Assembly (NCBI GenBank): GCA_041572275.1
Contig: JBFFSQ010000124.1
Span: forward strand, 1 to 8,598
Direction of reading: 5' to 3'
Length of the DNA stretch: 8,598 bases
Source: JBFFSQ01 sp041572275
GTDB taxonomy: Bacteria; Pseudomonadota; Gammaproteobacteria; SZUA-229
Shown: piece by piece, positions 6,000 to 8,598 of the stretch
How positions within the stretch are numbered: the first letter of the stretch is position 1
How the letters are laid out: each line of letters opens with the position of its first letter
Made by a program: the position numbers and the translations under genes
The notes under the pieces: generated by a model
Databases searched by the model: none
The model's input: the letters and a program-made list of their open reading frames with translations, nothing else
Told to the model about the DNA's origin: nothing

Positions 6000-8598
6000 G
6001 ATATTTAAGACTGAATGCTGTTCTCGTGTTATTACTTTTGTCCGGCTGTTCCGGTATCAGTGAGCGGGATACCATTGCCAGCCTCAAAGATGTCAGTATC
6101 GATATAAAGGAAGAACAGGTCGAGGGTAGTCTTGATAAGGCCATGGAAAGCTACCAGAAGTTCCTGGAGGAAACCCCGGAGTCGGCGATGACACCGGAAG
6201 CGATCAGGCGCCTGGCTGATTTGAAAATCGAAAAAGAATACAGCAGTCAGGTGTCTTCAGAGACAGCAGCTACTAGCACTGGGGTGGTTACAGAGATCAC
6301 AGCACCTGAGGTGGGTGAACCAACGGCAGTTGCTGGGCAGCCAGCCAGTACAGCATCGCCAATTGTGACGACCACTGATGATGAGTCTAAGAAAAAACAG
6401 AGCCGTAAAGATGCTATCGCCGATGTAGGCGAATCAGTTAAGGATTTTGAACAACGCGCGACCCAGAAAGAGGCTATCAGCTCATCGCCGCAGGCAGCTA
6501 TTACTTTGCCTGAGGGGCAGGCGGCTGCCGAAGAGTTGCAAACAGCTGGTGCAATGGAGGCGATCAGGCTGTATAAAAAACTGTTAATCCAGTATCCCCT
6601 GTATGAACGCAATGACCAGGTACTGTATCAGTTGTCCAGAGCCTATGAAGAAACCGGTCAGGTTGAAGAGGCGATGAAGGTGTTGAATCGCCTGGTCAAG
6701 GACTATCCCAATTCCAGACATATCGATGAAGCCCAGTTCCGGCGTGCTGAATACTTTTTCACCCGCAAAAAATATCTCGACGCCGAGGAAGCCTATCAGG
6801 CCGTACTGAATATCGGTATTGGTTCGGCGTTTTATGAATTGGCCTTATACAAACAGGGCTGGGCTTTCTTCAAGCAGGATCTGTATGAAGAAGCGCTGCA
6901 TGATTTTATTGGTTTGCTGGATTACAAATTATCGATTGGGTACGACTTTGATCAGAGCGAGGACAAGATAGAGAAGAAGCGTATCGATGATACTTACCGG
7001 GTTATCAGTCTGGCTTTTTCCTATCTCGGTGGTGCTAATTCCCTGGTGGAGTATTTTGAGAAATACGGCACACGTACCTATGAGGCGAGTATTTATAGTC
7101 ACCTGGGCGAGTATTATCTGGAAAAAAGACGCTATGCAGATGCGGCGCTGACTTACAATACCTTTGTTGAACGTAATCCGTTTCATAAAGTTTCACCTCA
7201 TTTTCACATCCGTGTGATTGAGATTTACCTGAAGGGTGGCTTTCCCAAACTGGTGGTGGATTCGAAGAAACAATTTGCCACCACATATGGTTTGCGAGCT
7301 GCCTACTGGACCTTCTTTGATATCAAAGCCTATCCTGATGTCCTGATCTTCCTGAAATCCAATTTAATTGATCTGGCCAATCATTTCCATGCGCTGTACC
7401 AGAATAAAGGGCTGAGGAAATTCCAGGCGGAAAATTTTGCTGAAGCGACACACTGGTATCGTGAATTTCTTCAGTCCTTTCCGGATATTGAAGAAGCACC
7501 CGGTATGAATTTTCAGCTGGCTGAGCTGTTATTGCAGAATAAGGATTATCGCGGTGCCGCACAGGAATATGAACGGACATCCTATGATTACCCAAAACAT
7601 GCAAAATCGTCTGAAGCCGGTTATGCCGCGGTATTTTCCTACCGTGAATACCTGAAAAGTGCAGCACAGGCCCAGCGTGGTTTGGTTAAACGTGAAGTGA
7701 TTCGTAGTTCACTAAAATTTGCTGATGTCTATCCGAATCATGAGAAGGCGGTGATTGTACTGGTTGCTGCGACTGATGATCTGTATGCGTTAAAAGACTA
7801 TGAGCTGGCAATTAAAACTGGCCGGAAAGTAATTACGAATTACCCACAGGCAAAAAAAGAATTACGTCGCTCAGCCTGGCTGGTGGTGGCACATTCTTCA
7901 TTTGATATTACTCAGTATAAAGATGCGGAAGATGCTTATTTAAAAGTGCTTGAACTTACCAGTAAAAAAGACAAAACATATGCTGAGCTAACAGAAAATC
8001 TGGCAGCCTCGATTTATAAACAGGGTGAGCAAGCACGCTTATTGGAAGATATGCGCACCGCTGCAAACCACTTCTTGCGTGTGGCTACAGTGACACCCAC
8101 TTCAAAAATTCGTCCCACATCTGAATATGATGCGGCGGCGGCACTGATTGTACTGAAAGACTGGGCTAAGGCTGCTGAGGTCCTGGAAGGATTCAGAAAA
8201 CGCTATGTAAAGCATCAGTTACAGTTTGATGTAACCAAAAAACTGGCCGTGGTTTATAAGGAAGCCGGTAAATTACTGTTGGCGGCAGCGGAGTTTGAGC
8301 GTATTGAGCGGGAATCGAAAGATGATGACCTGCGACGTGAAGCACTGCTGCAGGCAGCTGAGTTATATGAAAAAGCGGAGGAACGTGACAGGGCGTTACT
8401 GGTATACCACAAATTTGTGAAGTTTTTCCCTCGGCCGATCGAGTTTGCCATGGAGACACGACAGAAAATTGCGGATATCTACAAACTTAAGGATGAAAAG
8501 AAAAAATACATTGAGCAGTTAAAAGCAATTGTATCCGCGGATGCCAAAGCAGGGCGTGAGCGTTCAGACCGTACTCGTTACCTCGCCGCGAAGGCATC
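5996..8598 (+). CDS. Large TPR outer-membrane lipoprotein (partial at right edge)
   Basis: An uninterrupted frame of 867 codons runs from ATG 5996, which overlaps the upstream TGA (ATGA), to the window edge without a stop. The N-terminus is a clear lipoprotein signal: MRYLRLN, a hydrophobic core, then the lipobox LSGC with Cys18 (6047-6049). Ser at +2 predicts outer-membrane sorting under the Lol rule. A first TPR-like helix pair (about residues 42-81, 'AMESYQKFLEETPE') is followed by an Ala/Thr/Val/Pro-rich linker (about 83-125) and a charged stretch. From about residue 186 TPR repeats run on to the edge, for example 'AIRLYKKLLIQYP', 'AMKVLNRLVKDYPNSRHIDEA', 'AEEAYQAVLN' and 'AAQEYERTSYDYPKHAKSSEA'. 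A role as an outer-membrane anchored scaffold for the two co-transcribed periplasmic proteins is inferred. GltE-like TPR lipoproteins of Glt machines are the closest architectural parallel I can name. A generic BamD/YbgF-like TPR protein is less likely given the size. Confidence 0.9.
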   Translation, partial: MRYLRLNAVLVLLLLSGCSGISERDTIASLKDVSIDIKEEQVEGSLDKAMESYQKFLEETPESAMTPEAIRRLADLKIEKEYSSQVSSETAATSTGVVTEITAPEVGEPTAVAGQPASTASPIVTTTDDESKKKQSRKDAIADVGESVKDFEQRATQKEAISSSPQAAITLPEGQAAAEELQTAGAMEAIRLYKKLLIQYPLYERNDQVLYQLSRAYEETGQVEEAMKVLNRLVKDYPNSRHIDEAQFRRAEYFFTRKKYLDAEEAYQAVLNIGIGSAFYELALYKQGWAFFKQDLYEEALHDFIGLLDYKLSIGYDFDQSEDKIEKKRIDDTYRVISLAFSYLGGANSLVEYFEKYGTRTYEASIYSHLGEYYLEKRRYADAALTYNTFVERNPFHKVSPHFHIRVIEIYLKGGFPKLVVDSKKQFATTYGLRAAYWTFFDIKAYPDVLIFLKSNLIDLANHFHALYQNKGLRKFQAENFAEATHWYREFLQSFPDIEEAPGMNFQLAELLLQNKDYRGAAQEYERTSYDYPKHAKSSEAGYAAVFSYREYLKSAAQAQRGLVKREVIRSSLKFADVYPNHEKAVIVLVAATDDLYALKDYELAIKTGRKVITNYPQAKKELRRSAWLVVAHSSFDITQYKDAEDAYLKVLELTSKKDKTYAELTENLAASIYKQGEQARLLEDMRTAANHFLRVATVTPTSKIRPTSEYDAAAALIVLKDWAKAAEVLEGFRKRYVKHQLQFDVTKKLAVVYKEAGKLLLAAAEFERIERESKDDDLRREALLQAAELYEKAEERDRALLVYHKFVKFFPRPIEFAMETRQKIADIYKLKDEKKKYIEQLKAIVSADAKAGRERSDRTRYLAAKA

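Noticed and set aside
6247..6612. Reverse-strand 121-codon ORF
   Set aside because: It is a shadow of the Ala/Thr-rich linker of the lipoprotein on the + strand. Its product is low-complexity Ala/Val/Ser, and the + frame is continuous with a clear lipobox and TPRs.
1..8598. CRISPR arrays, tRNA/rRNA genes, insertion sequences and attachment sites
   Set aside because: I found no regularly spaced repeats, tRNA-like cloverleaf, transposase-like coding or terminal inverted repeats. All coding blocks are intact chromosomal-type genes.

Overview
The window looks like ordinary chromosome of a gammaproteobacterium with moderate GC content. This rests on the gammaproteobacterial style of the polynucleotide phosphorylase (PNPase) C-terminus at the left edge and on the envelope-protein cluster at the right. 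No species can be named from the sequence alone. All genes lie on the + strand, and I see no mobile element, RNA gene or CRISPR array.

Layout. (1) Positions 1-405 are the last 134 codons of pnp (KH and S1 RNA-binding domains), closed by a strong intrinsic terminator at about 422-451. (2) Positions 452-785 are an AT-rich leader region. It holds a plausible sigma70-type promoter (560-588), a 44-codon ORF (652-786) whose TAA overlaps the next ATG, and a 7-bp perfect inverted repeat just upstream of that gene's ribosome binding site. (3) Positions 786-3350 encode a membrane-anchored GGDEF-EAL protein with a large helical periplasmic sensor. Both cyclic-di-GMP active-site signatures are intact, but the inhibitory site is degenerate. 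(4) Positions 3351-3560 are intergenic, with a possible weak terminator and an extended -10 promoter. (5) Positions 3561-8598 hold a tightly packed three-gene unit. It encodes a small secreted coiled-coil plus beta-rich protein, a secreted TPR plus coiled-coil protein, and a large TPR outer-membrane lipoprotein that runs off the right edge. The junctions are a 3-nt gap and an ATGA overlap.

How they may work together. The three exported proteins almost certainly act together in the periplasm and at the outer membrane. Their architecture recalls the TPR-rich periplasmic part of the Glt/Agl-type envelope machines (known from Myxococcus gliding, with reduced core versions reported in gammaproteobacteria), which are powered by TolQ/TolR-like motors. 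That link is inference from architecture. It predicts ExbB/TolQ, ExbD/TolR and AgmX/TonB-like genes just beyond the right edge. The cyclic-di-GMP gene may or may not be functionally tied to this cluster, since a promoter and possible terminator separate them.
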